A DNA stretch of 64,000 bases from assembly GCA_052035735.1 (NCBI GenBank), contig JBPOHI010000115.1, positions 1 to 64,000 on the forward strand, in the 5' to 3' direction. Source of the DNA: JAGPDF01 sp052035735 (lineage in GTDB: Bacteria; Acidobacteriota; Thermoanaerobaculia; Multivoradales; JAGPDF01). Shown piece after piece: positions 37,073 to 46,700 of the stretch; the stretch's first letter is position 1, and each line of letters begins with the position of its first letter. The position numbers and the translations under genes were made by a program. The notes below the pieces were generated by a model. That model did not search any database and was not told where the DNA came from. It saw only the letters and a list, made by a program, of their open reading frames with translations.

Positions 37073-38107
37073 ATGCGCAAGGCAATGATGTTCGCCGCTC
37101 TCGCCCTGATTGCAGGGAATATCGCCTGGGCCCAGGCCAACGATGTCGGGATTCCCGTCCAGGCCGGGTTGCCGATGGGTCCCGGATCTCCCTACGTCGA
37201 GGGTGCCACTTGCCCGCCGACCGGACAGGTCGACACCGCTTTCACCGGCGCGACGACCCAGAGCGGCCGGATCTTCCGCGACGCACTTCCGAGCGCCTGC
37301 CCGAGCAAGGTCTATCCGGGCATCTTCAACGCCGCGACAACCTACAACTACGAGTCGTTCACCTACACCAACACCAGCGGTGCTACCGCCTGCGTGACGG
37401 TCAACTTCAACCCGGACACCTCCGGCGCTTCGCCCTGCGCCACCAATGCCCACGCCAGCGCTTACCTGGGCTCGTACGATCCGAACAACCAGGCGACGAA
37501 CTTCGTCGGCGATGTCGGCTCGAGCGTGGCGCAGCCGTTCTCCTTCGACGTGCCGGCGGCCACCGACATGGTGTTGGTCGTCACCAACACCAGCGCGCAG
37601 GGGATCTGCACCTTCGGGTTCGAAATCGTGAGCCTGCCTTGCAGCGCAACGGTCGAGGCCGAGCTCGCCCTCAGCAAGTCGGTCTCTCCGGCGGCCGTTC
37701 CGCCGGGCGGCAACGCCGTCTTCTCCCTGACGGTACATAACAACGGGCCCGGCGCGGCGGCGAACACGGTCGTGACCGACACCCTCCCGGGCGGCCTGAC
37801 CTACGTCAGCAACGACTGCGGCGCCGCCTTCGCCGCGCCCACCCTCACCTGGAACGCCGGCACGCTGGCTGCCACCGCCTCGGCCACCTGCAACGTCACG
37901 GTGACCGTCGATCAGCCGGGCAGCTTCGTCAACAGCGCGCTCGCGAGCTCCGACGGAACGGACGCGGTCCCGGCCAACAATACGGCTGCTGCGACCGTGA
38001 CCGGCCAGGTGAACATCGTCGAAGTTCCGACGCTCTCGGCCGCGGGCCTCGCGGTGATGCTCCTCGGCCTCGGCTTCGCGGCGTTCTGGATCCTGCGCCG
38101 CAACTAG
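37073..38107 (+). CDS. Exported DUF11-repeat protein with IPTL-CTERM-like sorting signal
   Basis: 344 residues. A signal peptide covers residues 1-20 (cleavage after AWA). The middle (about 45-205) is a beta-rich domain with paired cysteines. Residues about 210-310 form one DUF11 module (LSKSVSPAAVPPGGNAVFSL, NNGPGAAANTVVTDTLPGG). The C-terminus is VPTLSAAG followed by a hydrophobic helix and WILRRN. This three-part tail is the IPTL-CTERM variant of PEP-CTERM, recognised by exosortase-like enzymes that anchor or process surface proteins. No exosortase is in this window. GGAGGGA precedes the ATG and an intrinsic terminator follows, so the gene is monocistronic. Confidence 0.8.
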   Translation: MRKAMMFAALALIAGNIAWAQANDVGIPVQAGLPMGPGSPYVEGATCPPTGQVDTAFTGATTQSGRIFRDALPSACPSKVYPGIFNAATTYNYESFTYTNTSGATACVTVNFNPDTSGASPCATNAHASAYLGSYDPNNQATNFVGDVGSSVAQPFSFDVPAATDMVLVVTNTSAQGICTFGFEIVSLPCSATVEAELALSKSVSPAAVPPGGNAVFSLTVHNNGPGAAANTVVTDTLPGGLTYVSNDCGAAFAAPTLTWNAGTLAATASATCNVTVTVDQPGSFVNSALASSDGTDAVPANNTAAATVTGQVNIVEVPTLSAAGLAVMLLGLGFAAFWILRRN

Positions 38108-38130
38108 GCCGGACAGCAGGACGGAGGAGG

Positions 38131-38171
38131 GCCAGCCTCTGCGCCAGCGCGCGGGGCTGGCTCTTTTCTTT
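38131..38171 (+). terminator. Rho-independent terminator after the IPTL-CTERM gene
   Basis: GCCAGCC (38131-38137) pairs with GGCTGGC (38155-38161), and TCTTTTCTTT follows at once. It is 23 bases after the stop of the gene at 37073. The minus-strand apbE gene ends just beyond at 38206. Confidence 0.75.
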
Positions 38172-38205
38172 GGGCGCCTAGGGGTTGCGAACAGCGCCGG
38201 CCGGC

Positions 38206-39264
38206 TTACTCGCGGCGGGGCGAATGCAGCAGGGTGACGATGGCGGCGAGCTCGGGCGTCATCGCGACCTCGCCCCGCTCGTCCACGGTGAGCGCGCCGG
38301 CGCCCAAACTCTCGGCGACCGCCAGGCCGCGCTCCTGCCCCAGAACCATGACTGCAGTCGACAGCGCGTCGGCGAGGGTCGGGTCGGCGGCGAGCACGGT
38401 CGCGCTGCGCAAGCCCGCGGAGGGCCGGCCCGTCCGGGGATCCAGAATGTGGTGGTAGCGCACGCCGTCGATGACGAAGAAGCTCTCGTTGTCGGCCGAG
38501 GTGGAGAGCGATCCTCCGGCGAGCGGCAGGGTGGCGAAGATCTCGTCGCGCTCGCCCCGCGGATCGCGCACCCCGACGCGCCAGGCGCGGCCGCCGCGCG
38601 TACCGCTCGCATAGACCTGTCCGCCCGAGACGATCAAGAAATCCTCGAAACCCCGCCCACGCAGCAGCCCTGCCGCGCGCTCGAGCGCATAGCCCTTGGC
38701 GATGCCGCCGAGACCGATCTTCATGCCGGCCTCGGGCAGGAAGAGGGTCCGCGTGGCGCGGTCGAGGACGATGCGCCGGTAGTCGACCAGGGCTCGCCGC
38801 GCGACGATCGCCGCCGGGTCGGGCACCGCCGGAACCGCGGCGCGAAAATCCCACAGACCCCAGAGGGCGGCCCACGAGACATCGAAGGCGCCTTCGGTCT
38901 GACGTCCGATCTCGATCGCTCGGGCTACGAGATCGAACAGCTCTCCGGGAACGGCGACCGGCGCGCCTCCAGCCGCGCGATTGACCGCCGAAAGCGGCGA
39001 CCCCTCCTGCCACTCGGAGAGCTCGAAATCGAGTCGGCGGAACAGGGCGAAGCACTCCTCCGCCGCGGCCGCCGCCGCGGGCCGGTCGCCGCCCTCGGGG
39101 AGCGTGACCTCCCAGGTCGTCGCCATGGCCTCGCCGGAGAAGGTAGCGAAGCGCGGAATCTGCGCCGTCCGCTTCACCTGCAGCACCACCAGCAAGCCGA
39201 CGACGAGCAGGGCGCCCAGCGCGAGGCGGTTGCGCGAGCCACCGCCCGAAGGCGCGCTATGCAT
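38206..39264 (-). CDS. apbE: FAD:protein FMN transferase ApbE
   Basis: 352 residues with an N-terminal membrane anchor (about residues 14-32). The ApbE core shows MATTWEV, LSEWQEGSPLSAVNR, GGIAKGYALE, the LDPRTGRPSAGLRSATVLA metal/FAD region and DALSTAVMVLG. It transfers FMN from FAD to the Thr of the DxxTGAT-type motif in flavoproteins. Predicted targets are RnfG and RnfD, encoded four and five genes upstream in the same operon. It acts at the periplasmic face. Its start overlaps the small Cys-rich gene by eight bases. It is the last gene of the operon. Confidence 0.94.
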   Translation of the reverse strand: MHSAPSGGGSRNRLALGALLVVGLLVVLQVKRTAQIPRFATFSGEAMATTWEVTLPEGGDRPAAAAAAEECFALFRRLDFELSEWQEGSPLSAVNRAAGGAPVAVPGELFDLVARAIEIGRQTEGAFDVSWAALWGLWDFRAAVPAVPDPAAIVARRALVDYRRIVLDRATRTLFLPEAGMKIGLGGIAKGYALERAAGLLRGRGFEDFLIVSGGQVYASGTRGGRAWRVGVRDPRGERDEIFATLPLAGGSLSTSADNESFFVIDGVRYHHILDPRTGRPSAGLRSATVLAADPTLADALSTAVMVLGQERGLAVAESLGAGALTVDERGEVAMTPELAAIVTLLHSPRRE

Positions 39265-39412
39265 CGCAGGAGCGGTCGCAGCTGTTGCAGGTTCCGCCGC
39301 AATCGCGCTTCACACCGGGGTTGACCGGGTCGGCGCGCAGCGCCAGACGCTGGACGAGCGCCCAGACTGCCGCTGCGGCGGCGAGACCGAGAACGGCGTA
39401 GACGTCGCGCAT
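39257..39412 (-). CDS. 51-residue Cys-rich membrane protein, NqrM-like, candidate Rnf maturation factor
   Basis: One transmembrane helix (about residues 4-25) is followed by a short hydrophilic tail with four cysteines, Cys38, 42, 45 and 49, in DCGGTCNSCDRSC. The size, single helix and terminal Cys cluster resemble NqrM, the small protein that delivers iron for the membrane [2Fe-2S] cluster held between NqrD and NqrE. The Rnf equivalents are RnfA and RnfE. Its ATG overlaps the rnfA stop by one base (TGATG) and its 3' end overlaps apbE by eight. In sodium-pumping NQR operons nqrM also neighbours apbE. Sequence is too short for firm homology, so the function is inference from form and place. 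A FeoB-associated-type Cys-rich protein is the main alternative. Confidence 0.7.
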   Translation of the reverse strand: MRDVYAVLGLAAAAAVWALVQRLALRADPVNPGVKRDCGGTCNSCDRSCDA

Positions 39413-39993
39413 CACGAGCCGCCGAAGAGTCCGGCGAAGCCCATGAAGGCCAGCGACAGGATGCCGGCGATGAGGAAGCTCATCGCCGTGCCACGCAGCA
39501 GGCGCGGCACGTTCGACAGCTCCGCCTCTTCGCGGATTCCCGCCATCAGCACCAGCGCGAGCATCAGCCCGAGGCCCGACGCGACGGCGAAGACCAGCCC
39601 CTCGACGAGACCGTAGCCCCGGCTGGTCTGGAAGAGCGCCAGCGCGAGAATGGCGCAATTGGTGGTGATCAGCGGCAGGTAGATCCCGAGCGCGCGAAAG
39701 AGCCCCGGCAACGTCTTCTTGATCACCATCTCGACGAACTGCACGGTCGAGGCGATGACCAGGATGTAGGCAATGAGCGCGAGATACGGGGCGTGAACGA
39801 GCACGTAGGTGTTGAGCGCCCAGGTGGCGAACGAGGTGATGATCAGCACGAAGGTGTTGGCGACGCCGAGCCGGAAGGCGGTCTGGAGCCGCCCGGAAAC
39901 GCCGAAGAACGGGCAGAGGCCGAGAAAATAGCTCAGCGTGAAGTTGTTGATCAGCAGCGCGCTGAAGAAGATCGCCAGCAACTTGCCGCTCAT
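39412..39993 (-). CDS. rnfA: Rnf electron transport complex subunit RnfA
   Basis: 193 residues, the usual RnfA length, with about six transmembrane helices. The inverted-topology motifs NNFTLSYFLGLCPFFGVS and LPLITTNCAILAL each carry the conserved Cys that co-ligates the [2Fe-2S] cluster with RnfE. It forms part of the membrane core that moves ions. The open frame extends upstream to 40116 inside rnfE. ATG 39993 overlaps the rnfE TGA by two bases and gives the family N-terminus. The small Cys-rich gene overlaps its stop. Confidence 0.95.
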   Translation of the reverse strand: MSGKLLAIFFSALLINNFTLSYFLGLCPFFGVSGRLQTAFRLGVANTFVLIITSFATWALNTYVLVHAPYLALIAYILVIASTVQFVEMVIKKTLPGLFRALGIYLPLITTNCAILALALFQTSRGYGLVEGLVFAVASGLGLMLALVLMAGIREEAELSNVPRLLRGTAMSFLIAGILSLAFMGFAGLFGGS

Positions 39994-40634
39994 CGGGAGC
40001 CCTCCGCCCCGGCTCGGGCCGCCGCACGGTCGCGCATCTCGGCGAGCTTCGCCAACCCCAGCAGGAGCACGCCGAGGACCAGGAAGCCGCCCGGCGGCAG
40101 AATCATGATCACCCACGGCTCGTAGTTCGGGCCGAAGACCGCGCGGCCCAGGAATGTGCCGTTACCCAACACCTCGCGTACCGCCCCGATCAGCACCAGC
40201 GCCATGGTGAATCCGGTTCCCATCCCGAGCGCATCGGCAATCGAAAGCGACACCGGGTTCCTCGACGCGAACGCCTCAGCGCGCCCGAGGATGACGCAGT
40301 TGACGACGATGAGAGAGATGAAGGCCGCCATCTCGTGGTGCGCCGCCGGCAGGAGCGCCTGCAGACTGAAGTCGGCCACCGTAACGAAGGTGGCGATCAC
40401 GACGACGTAGGTCGAGATGCGCACCTGGCTCGGAATCGCCTTGCGAAGAGCAGAGATCATGAGGCTCGACATCACGAGAACGAACGTCGTAGCGAGACCC
40501 ATGACGATGCCATTGAGGACCGAGTTGGTCACGGCCAGCGCCGGGCACATGCCGAGAACCTGCACGAAAGTCGGATTCTCGCGGAAGATCCCCTTGGTCA
40601 GCTCGGGAAGGAGGCTCCTCTTTTCGGCGCTCAT
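39990..40634 (-). CDS. rnfE: Rnf electron transport complex subunit RnfE
   Basis: 214 residues with six transmembrane helices. NPTFVQVLGMCPALAVTNSVLNG and LIVVNCVILGRAEAFA hold the two Cys that complete the RnfA-RnfE cluster. The basic C-terminal tail (RDRAAARAG) is cytoplasmic. Start and stop overlap rnfG and rnfA in ATGA form, so translation is coupled. The RnfE assignment over RnfA rests on the longer length, the GRAEAFA motif and gene order. Confidence 0.95.
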   Translation of the reverse strand: MSAEKRSLLPELTKGIFRENPTFVQVLGMCPALAVTNSVLNGIVMGLATTFVLVMSSLMISALRKAIPSQVRISTYVVVIATFVTVADFSLQALLPAAHHEMAAFISLIVVNCVILGRAEAFASRNPVSLSIADALGMGTGFTMALVLIGAVREVLGNGTFLGRAVFGPNYEPWVIMILPPGGFLVLGVLLLGLAKLAEMRDRAAARAGAEGSR

Positions 40635-41356
40635 GGTTTCTCTCCCGACAGCCCACCCGGAACGGGCCCGCCGCGTTGGAGATCCGGCGGGAGGGTCACG
40701 GGGGCCGTACCGCTCTTGTCGAGCGCCTGCCCGCCGAGCGCCGCGATCCGCGGGCGCCAGATCTCGTTCGTCTGATTGAGGATCTTGACCACCGCCCGCG
40801 ACGAAATGGTCGCGCCGGTGATGGCGTCGACCTGGTTGGGCTGCTCGCCGTGGCCTTTGATCAGCTCGATCACCGGTTCGACGAACAGCGCGCTGAACTC
40901 GCCGACGAACTTCTTGTCCTTGTAGATCTTGTCTCCCAGCCCCGGCGTCTCGCGGCTCTCGAGCACCTTCATCCCGAGAACGCGCGTCGCCGAGGGGTCG
41001 AGGCCGTAGATCAGCTTGATGGTGTCGGCGAAGCCGGCCCCGGCACCCGGCACAGCGAAGCCCACCAGGGTGTCGTCCGTGCCGAACCCGGCGAAGATCG
41101 ACTCCTGGAGCGAGCCCTGGTCGGCCGCCCCGGTACCGAGCGAGGTCCCGTTCCAGGTGTAGCGCTCGAGGCGCGTCGTGCCCGGCAGCACCTCGAAGAC
41201 CGCGCGCTCGAGGGCCGCGCGCTGATTGGCCTGGATGCGCGGCAGCGTCGTGCGATAGGCGATGACGATCGACAGGCCCGAGAACAGGCCGGCGATGGTC
41301 AACGTCGCGACCAGGCGCAGCCCTTCGCCGCGCGGCGAGCCCGCATCCGCGCTCAT
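40631..41356 (-). CDS. rnfG: Rnf electron transport complex subunit RnfG, covalent FMN
   Basis: 241 residues from ATG 41356. One N-terminal transmembrane helix (about residues 16-36) anchors a periplasmic FMN-binding domain. The flavinylation motif DAITGATISS places the FMN-bearing Thr at residue 183. ESRETPGLGDKI is the other family signature. RnfG passes electrons between the membrane cluster and RnfD. It overlaps rnfD and rnfE by four bases each. ApbE from the same operon should attach the FMN. Confidence 0.94.
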   Translation of the reverse strand: MSADAGSPRGEGLRLVATLTIAGLFSGLSIVIAYRTTLPRIQANQRAALERAVFEVLPGTTRLERYTWNGTSLGTGAADQGSLQESIFAGFGTDDTLVGFAVPGAGAGFADTIKLIYGLDPSATRVLGMKVLESRETPGLGDKIYKDKKFVGEFSALFVEPVIELIKGHGEQPNQVDAITGATISSRAVVKILNQTNEIWRPRIAALGGQALDKSGTAPVTLPPDLQRGGPVPGGLSGEKP

Positions 41357-42360
41357 CGCGGCTCCTTCACGGGACGGGCGCCGAAACGCCGCGGCTGCAG
41401 CGCGCGGTCGATCAGCGGGCTGGCCGAGTTCATCAGCAGAATGGCGTACATGACCCCCTCCGGCAGTCCGCCCCAGAAGCGGATGAGGACCACCAGCACG
41501 CCGGCGCCGACGGCGAAGATCCAGGCGCCGCGCGGCGAGATCGGCGACGTCACCGGATCGCTGGCCATGAAGATCGCCCCGATGAGCAGTCCGCCGGAGA
41601 GCAGCGTGAAGAGAGCTCCCGGGTACTTCTCCGGATGCATCTGGTGGAGGACTTCGGCGAGCAGCGCCGCCGCGCCGAGCATGCCGGCCGGCAGGCGCCA
41701 GTCGAAGGCCCGCCGCAGGAGCAGATAGACGCCGCCGAGCAGGAGGGCCATAGCGCTGGTCTCGCCGATCGAGCCCGAGACGTTGCCCCAGAAGAGGTCG
41801 AGAAACGGCGTCGACACGGCGAGGAACTTCATCTGCCCGAGCGGCGTCGCCGCGGTCACGGCATCGGGAGCGCCGTGCAGGAACGGCAGGGCGAGATTGC
41901 CGCGGTAGAGCGCCAGGGGCCCCTGCGGCGGCACCCAGGTGGTGAGCGCGATCGGAAACGCCGCCTGCAGGAAGGCGCGACCGACCAGCGCCGGATTGAA
42001 CAGGTTGTGCCCCATGCCGCCCCACGCCACCTTGCCGAGCGCGATCGACACGAAACCGCCGAGCGCCGCCATCCACAGCGGCAGCGACGGCGGCAGGATC
42101 AGGCCGACGAGCACGCCGGTGACGACGGCGGAGAGATCGCGCAGTTGCGAACGCCCGGAGAGCGCCCACTCCGTCGCGACGCAGGCCGCCGTCGATACCA
42201 GCACGACCAGCAGCGCCGACAGGCCGAAGAACCAGACGCCGGCGGCGAAGGCCGGCGCGAGCGCGATCAGCACGTCGCCCATGATGCGCGGCGTCGAGAC
42301 CTGCGGGTGGAGGAACGGCGCCGGATGAACGACGAGGCGCGGGTCGGGAGCGTGACTCAC
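41353..42360 (-). CDS. rnfD: Rnf electron transport complex subunit RnfD, covalent FMN
   Basis: 335 residues from GTG 42360, which overlaps the rnfC TGA. It has about nine to ten transmembrane helices. GGMGHNLFNPALVGRAFL and SDPVTSPISPRGAWIF are NqrB/RnfD signatures. The flavinylation loop is DAVTAATPLGQMK with candidate Thr172, where many homologues have SGAT. The second residue is Ala here rather than Gly. It forms the main ion-translocating subunit. The open frame further upstream lies in rnfC and is not coding. Confidence 0.94.
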   Translation of the reverse strand: MSHAPDPRLVVHPAPFLHPQVSTPRIMGDVLIALAPAFAAGVWFFGLSALLVVLVSTAACVATEWALSGRSQLRDLSAVVTGVLVGLILPPSLPLWMAALGGFVSIALGKVAWGGMGHNLFNPALVGRAFLQAAFPIALTTWVPPQGPLALYRGNLALPFLHGAPDAVTAATPLGQMKFLAVSTPFLDLFWGNVSGSIGETSAMALLLGGVYLLLRRAFDWRLPAGMLGAAALLAEVLHQMHPEKYPGALFTLLSGGLLIGAIFMASDPVTSPISPRGAWIFAVGAGVLVVLIRFWGGLPEGVMYAILLMNSASPLIDRALQPRRFGARPVKEPR

Positions 42361-43706
42361 TTCTTGGACTCCGCTGGCGGGGGCGCGGCCGCGGCACGCT
42401 CGCGCAGAGCGCCCTTGGCAACGCGGATCAGCTGCACGATCGGAATACCCGAGGGGCAGGCGAAGCTGCACGAGCCGCACTCCACGCAGTCGGTGGCGTG
42501 ATAGCCGACCATCTCCTCGTAGCGGCCGGCACGCGCCAGCCGTCCGAGGCGCGAGGGGTTGAGAAACTGCGGGCAGGCCTCGACGCAGCGCCCGCACTTG
42601 ATACAGGTGTACTCGGAGGGCAGCCGGGCCTCGGCTTCGGTGAAGGCGAGCAGTCCCGAGGTGCCCTTGACGATCGGCACGTCGAGGCTGGCGAGCGGCG
42701 TCCCCATCATCGGACCGCCGAGAATGACCTCGCGGGTCGACTCGTCGAGACCGCCGCAGTGCTCGAGCACCGCCCGCACCGGGGTCCCCAGAGGCACGAT
42801 CAGGTTCGCCGGCCGGCGGACGCCCGGCCCGGCGACGGTGACCAGGCGCTCGACCAGCGGCTGGCGGCGGTCGAACCAGTCGGCGATCGCCGCCATCGTG
42901 GCGACGTTGTTGACCACGATGCCGAGGTCGAGCGGGAGCTTGCCGCTCGGGACCTCTTCTCCCCAGACGGCGCGAATGAGCATCTTCTCGGCACCCTGCG
43001 GGTACTTTACCGCCAGGCCGACGACGCGCATCCCTTTCCGTCCGGCGACCGCCTCCTCGAGGGCGGCGATGGCGTCGGGCTTGTTCTCCTCGACTCCGAA
43101 GACGACTTCACCGGCGCCCAGATGGTGCGCCGCGATCTCCGCCCCGCGCACCACGTCGGCGGTGCGCTCGAGCATCATGCGATGGTCGGAGGTGAGGAAC
43201 GGCTCGCACTCGCAGCCGTTCACCAGCAGGCGCTCGATCCGCCGCCCTTCGGGGACGCGATACTTGACGTGGGTCGGAAACGCGGCGCCGCCGAGGCCGA
43301 CGAGACCGGCCAACTGCAGCTCGCTGACGAAGCCCTCGTGCGAGAGCGCCAGCGGGTCGAGCGCCACGCCCTCCGGCAGACGCTGCGGCGAATAGGGATC
43401 GGCGACGATCTCGATCGCCGGCACGAGCTTGCCCGAAGGGTGCGGGCGCGGCGCGATCGCGACCACCTGCCCGTCCACCGGGGCGTGCAGCGTCGTCGAG
43501 ATGAAGCCCACCGCTTCGGCGATCGCCTCCCCGCGACGGACCTTGGCCCCGACCTCGACGAGCGGCCGAGACGGGGCGCCGGCGTGCTGCGAGAGCGGCA
43601 GGACGTAACGCTCGACGAACGGCATCCGTTCGGTCGCCAGCCCGACCGTCGCCTCCTTGTGCTCCGCCGGGTGAATCCCGTGCCGGAAGCTCCGTCCGTG
43701 CGTCAT
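42357..43706 (-). CDS. rnfC: Rnf electron transport complex subunit RnfC, NADH-binding
   Basis: 449 residues. An N-terminal barrel/SLBB part (HAPVDGQVVAI) leads into a Rossmann-like NADH/FMN domain (GLGGAAFPTHVKYR, NGCECEPFLTSDHRMM). Two [4Fe-4S] motifs follow, CIKCGRCVEACP and CVECGSCSFACP. The C-terminal alanine-rich extension seen in gammaproteobacterial RnfC is short here. It is the peripheral NAD(H)-reacting subunit. The stop overlaps rnfD and the start overlaps the giant PFOR-like gene. Confidence 0.95.
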   Translation of the reverse strand: MTHGRSFRHGIHPAEHKEATVGLATERMPFVERYVLPLSQHAGAPSRPLVEVGAKVRRGEAIAEAVGFISTTLHAPVDGQVVAIAPRPHPSGKLVPAIEIVADPYSPQRLPEGVALDPLALSHEGFVSELQLAGLVGLGGAAFPTHVKYRVPEGRRIERLLVNGCECEPFLTSDHRMMLERTADVVRGAEIAAHHLGAGEVVFGVEENKPDAIAALEEAVAGRKGMRVVGLAVKYPQGAEKMLIRAVWGEEVPSGKLPLDLGIVVNNVATMAAIADWFDRRQPLVERLVTVAGPGVRRPANLIVPLGTPVRAVLEHCGGLDESTREVILGGPMMGTPLASLDVPIVKGTSGLLAFTEAEARLPSEYTCIKCGRCVEACPQFLNPSRLGRLARAGRYEEMVGYHATDCVECGSCSFACPSGIPIVQLIRVAKGALRERAAAAPPPAESKK

Positions 43707-46700
43707 GCCACCCCCGGGGTGCGGTCGTTGCCGTTGCCACTGCGGGCTGCGCCGCCGCGCGCGGCGAGATCGAGCAGCCGGACGCGCACGCGCTCGGCGA
43801 GGCGCACGCGCAGGTCGGCCTCGAGGGTCGCGAGCTCCCGACGGTGACGCTCCTCGAGCGCCGCGAGCTCGGCCTCGTGCTCGGCCGCGCGCGCGGTCCG
43901 CAAAGCAAATGGATCGGCCCGGAGAACGGCGGAGGTGGAGGGGACTGCCGCGACGCGGCAGCCCAGGGGGAACTCACGGGCCTCCACCGCCCTCCGGGCA
44001 CGATCCAAAACGGAATCCGAAGTCAGTTCCTGACCATCCGCGCCAGGCGCCAGCACGCGCACCAGTGCGCCGCGCCCCCCGGCAGCGAACGCCGCCATCG
44101 CCTCGGCCAAGGGCGCGCTTCCACCACTCACGGCATCGCCGGCGACGGTCGCATGCGCGGCGATGCCGTCGTCAGCCGCCGCCGCGAGCGCCCACCAGGG
44201 CGACCGCGGCGCGGCACCGGGCAGCGCGGCGAGCGCGACGACGACGACCGGGAGCGGCGCCGCAAGCAGCGCGAGACCCTCCCCGATCTCGGCCCCGGAG
44301 GCACTCTCGTCGATCAGCACGACGAGCGGCGCGGCCGCCGATCGCTCAGCCTCGTCGAGGTCGACCCAGCCGAGGCCACTCAGACGCTCGGCGGCATGCA
44401 ACGCCTCCTGCGGACGCTCGATCTCGAGCCGCGCCCGCCGCACGACGCGCGCGGCGGCGACGGCGCGTTCGGCCTCCGCCAGTGCCAGCCCGCGCGCCAG
44501 CGCCAGGGGGGCCGCCACCGCGACGGTCGCCGGCACGCCGAACGGATTGTCGGGGAATCGCCGCGCCCAGGCGAGAGCCTCGCCAGGCCCGACGACGACC
44601 GAGAACAGCGGCGCCGCTTCGCCCCCTTCACCTGACCGGGCAGCGAGATCCGCGACAGCGCGCGCGGCCTCGACGAGCCGGCCGAGCCGAGCGACGTTCA
44701 CCTTCTCCCCTTCGACGGCACCGGCCAGGCGGGTCGCGAGCTCGCCCAGATCGGCGGCGCCGGAGCCGGCGGACTCGAGCCCGCGCGCGAGCGCGTCGAG
44801 ATCGCCATCCGGAAGGGCCTTGCCGAGCGTCGCGTGGATGGCCTCGGCCAGCCGGCCGCGGAGCTCGGCGAGCTCGCGGCGGCGTTCGGTGCGACGCGGC
44901 GCGAGCGCGCGCGCCAGAAGCGAGAAGGCCTGGCGAACCGCCAATCGCGGCGCCGAGCCTGGCGTAGCGCCATCGAAGCCGGCGAGCGGAGCGACGCCTT
45001 CGGCCGAGAGCAGCGCCGCGGCGAGCTCGCCGCGCCCGGCCTCGCCGGCGACACGCTGAACGGCGGCCGCTTCGCTGGGCGGTAGCCGACGCATCGCGGC
45101 GACCGGCGCGCGCTCCGCGTCGAGCCCGGGCGCCGCGGTCTCCCGCCGCGCGACGAGCGCCGCGGGAGCGCACTCGGCCACGCAGAGTCCGCAACCGGTG
45201 CAGCGGTCGGGATCGACTGCCAGCGCGAGCAGCGCGCCGCCGGGCAGCGCCGTGCCGCCGGTGCCGAGAAACAACCCGGGAGTTGCGGCGACGTCGAGAT
45301 CACCGATCTCTGCGGCCAGCCTCGAAAGCGCTGCGCGCGCTTCGGCGAGGCGCTCGGGGGCGAGGCCGGCGGTGGCGAGAACCGCACCGCCGGCGCTCTC
45401 CAGCCAGTCGCCCAGACGGCCACCGATCTTGTCGGTGGCCTCGAACGACAAGCGTTCGACGAGCTTGGGCACGAAGCGGCGCAGCGCCTCGGCCGAGCCG
45501 CCGCCGCGGCCGACCGCGGCGATCCCCGCCGAGAGCAGCGCTTCGATCGGCTGCGCATTGACAGCGATGGCTCCATGCGGACAGAGCGTCCAGCAGGCGG
45601 CGCAGCCGGTGCAGAGGTCGGCCAGGAACTGCGGCCGCCCGCCGAAGGCTGCGGCTCCCACCGGTGAGGTCCCCGCCGGTAGTGCGCCGATGGCGATCGT
45701 GGCGTCGGCGAACAGTTGGCGCGCCGCGCCCTCACCGATCGGCAGACCGATCTGATCCCAGAAATAGGCCGGATCGCCGAGCGCCCCGTCCGCCTGCGGT
45801 GCGGCCGCGTCCCGCGCCGGGAAGCGTGGCGGCATCGGGCCCCGCGCGGCACGCGCGGCGGGGGATTCGTCGGGCTCGAACGGCCGCAGGGTCTCGTCCG
45901 CGGAGGCGAAGCCGGCGAGGAGCTGCTCGACATCGCTCGCCCGCGTCTTGCCCAGAGCGCGCAGCTCGCGGTCCTTCACTTCGCGCCCGGCGAGGTGCGC
46001 CACACGCGCGAGCAGGGCGCCGCCGAGACGCTCCCGCGCCGCGCCCACCGGCACCGCGGCGAAGCGCAGCGAGATCTGGTTGCTCACTGGCTCCCCCGGG
46101 TCGGCAAAAGGCCCCGGCGCCCAGATCAGCCAGTCGCGCTGCGGCAGGCCCGCCGCGGTGGCGGCAAGGCCCAGCCGCGCATGCAGGTGACCGCCGAGTG
46201 CGGCGCCAACGAGCTGCGCCAGGTCGCTCATCAGCGACGCGTCGCCGGTGATCCGGTCGAATGCGACGGTGACCGCGCCTGCCGGACGCAGATCGACCAC
46301 CTCCGCGCGACCGGAGGCGAGGTCTTCCCATCCCGGCACCTCGCGGCGACGGCGGTCGTACAACGCCTGGCGCTTGGGGTAGCCCGCCCCGCCCTCGGCG
46401 GCGAGTCCGAGCAGCACCAGCGGCCGGAAACGCTCGGCGAGCGAGCGGCAGCCGGCGGCGAGCTCGGCACCGTAGAGCGGCGCGGCCGCGCCGGCCAGGC
46501 CGAACGTCGCGATCTCCGGGATTCCACTGCCGCCACCGAGCGAAAGGCGTAGTGCTTCCGTAAGAGCGCCGCGGTCGTTGCCGCCTTCGAGGCGCTCGAC
46601 GACCGCCCACCGGCGGCAGCCCTCGGCGAGCGCCACGAGCTCGCTTTGCGGCAGCGGCGCGAGACGGCGCAGGGCGAGGACGCCCAAGCGGGGCCCGGAG

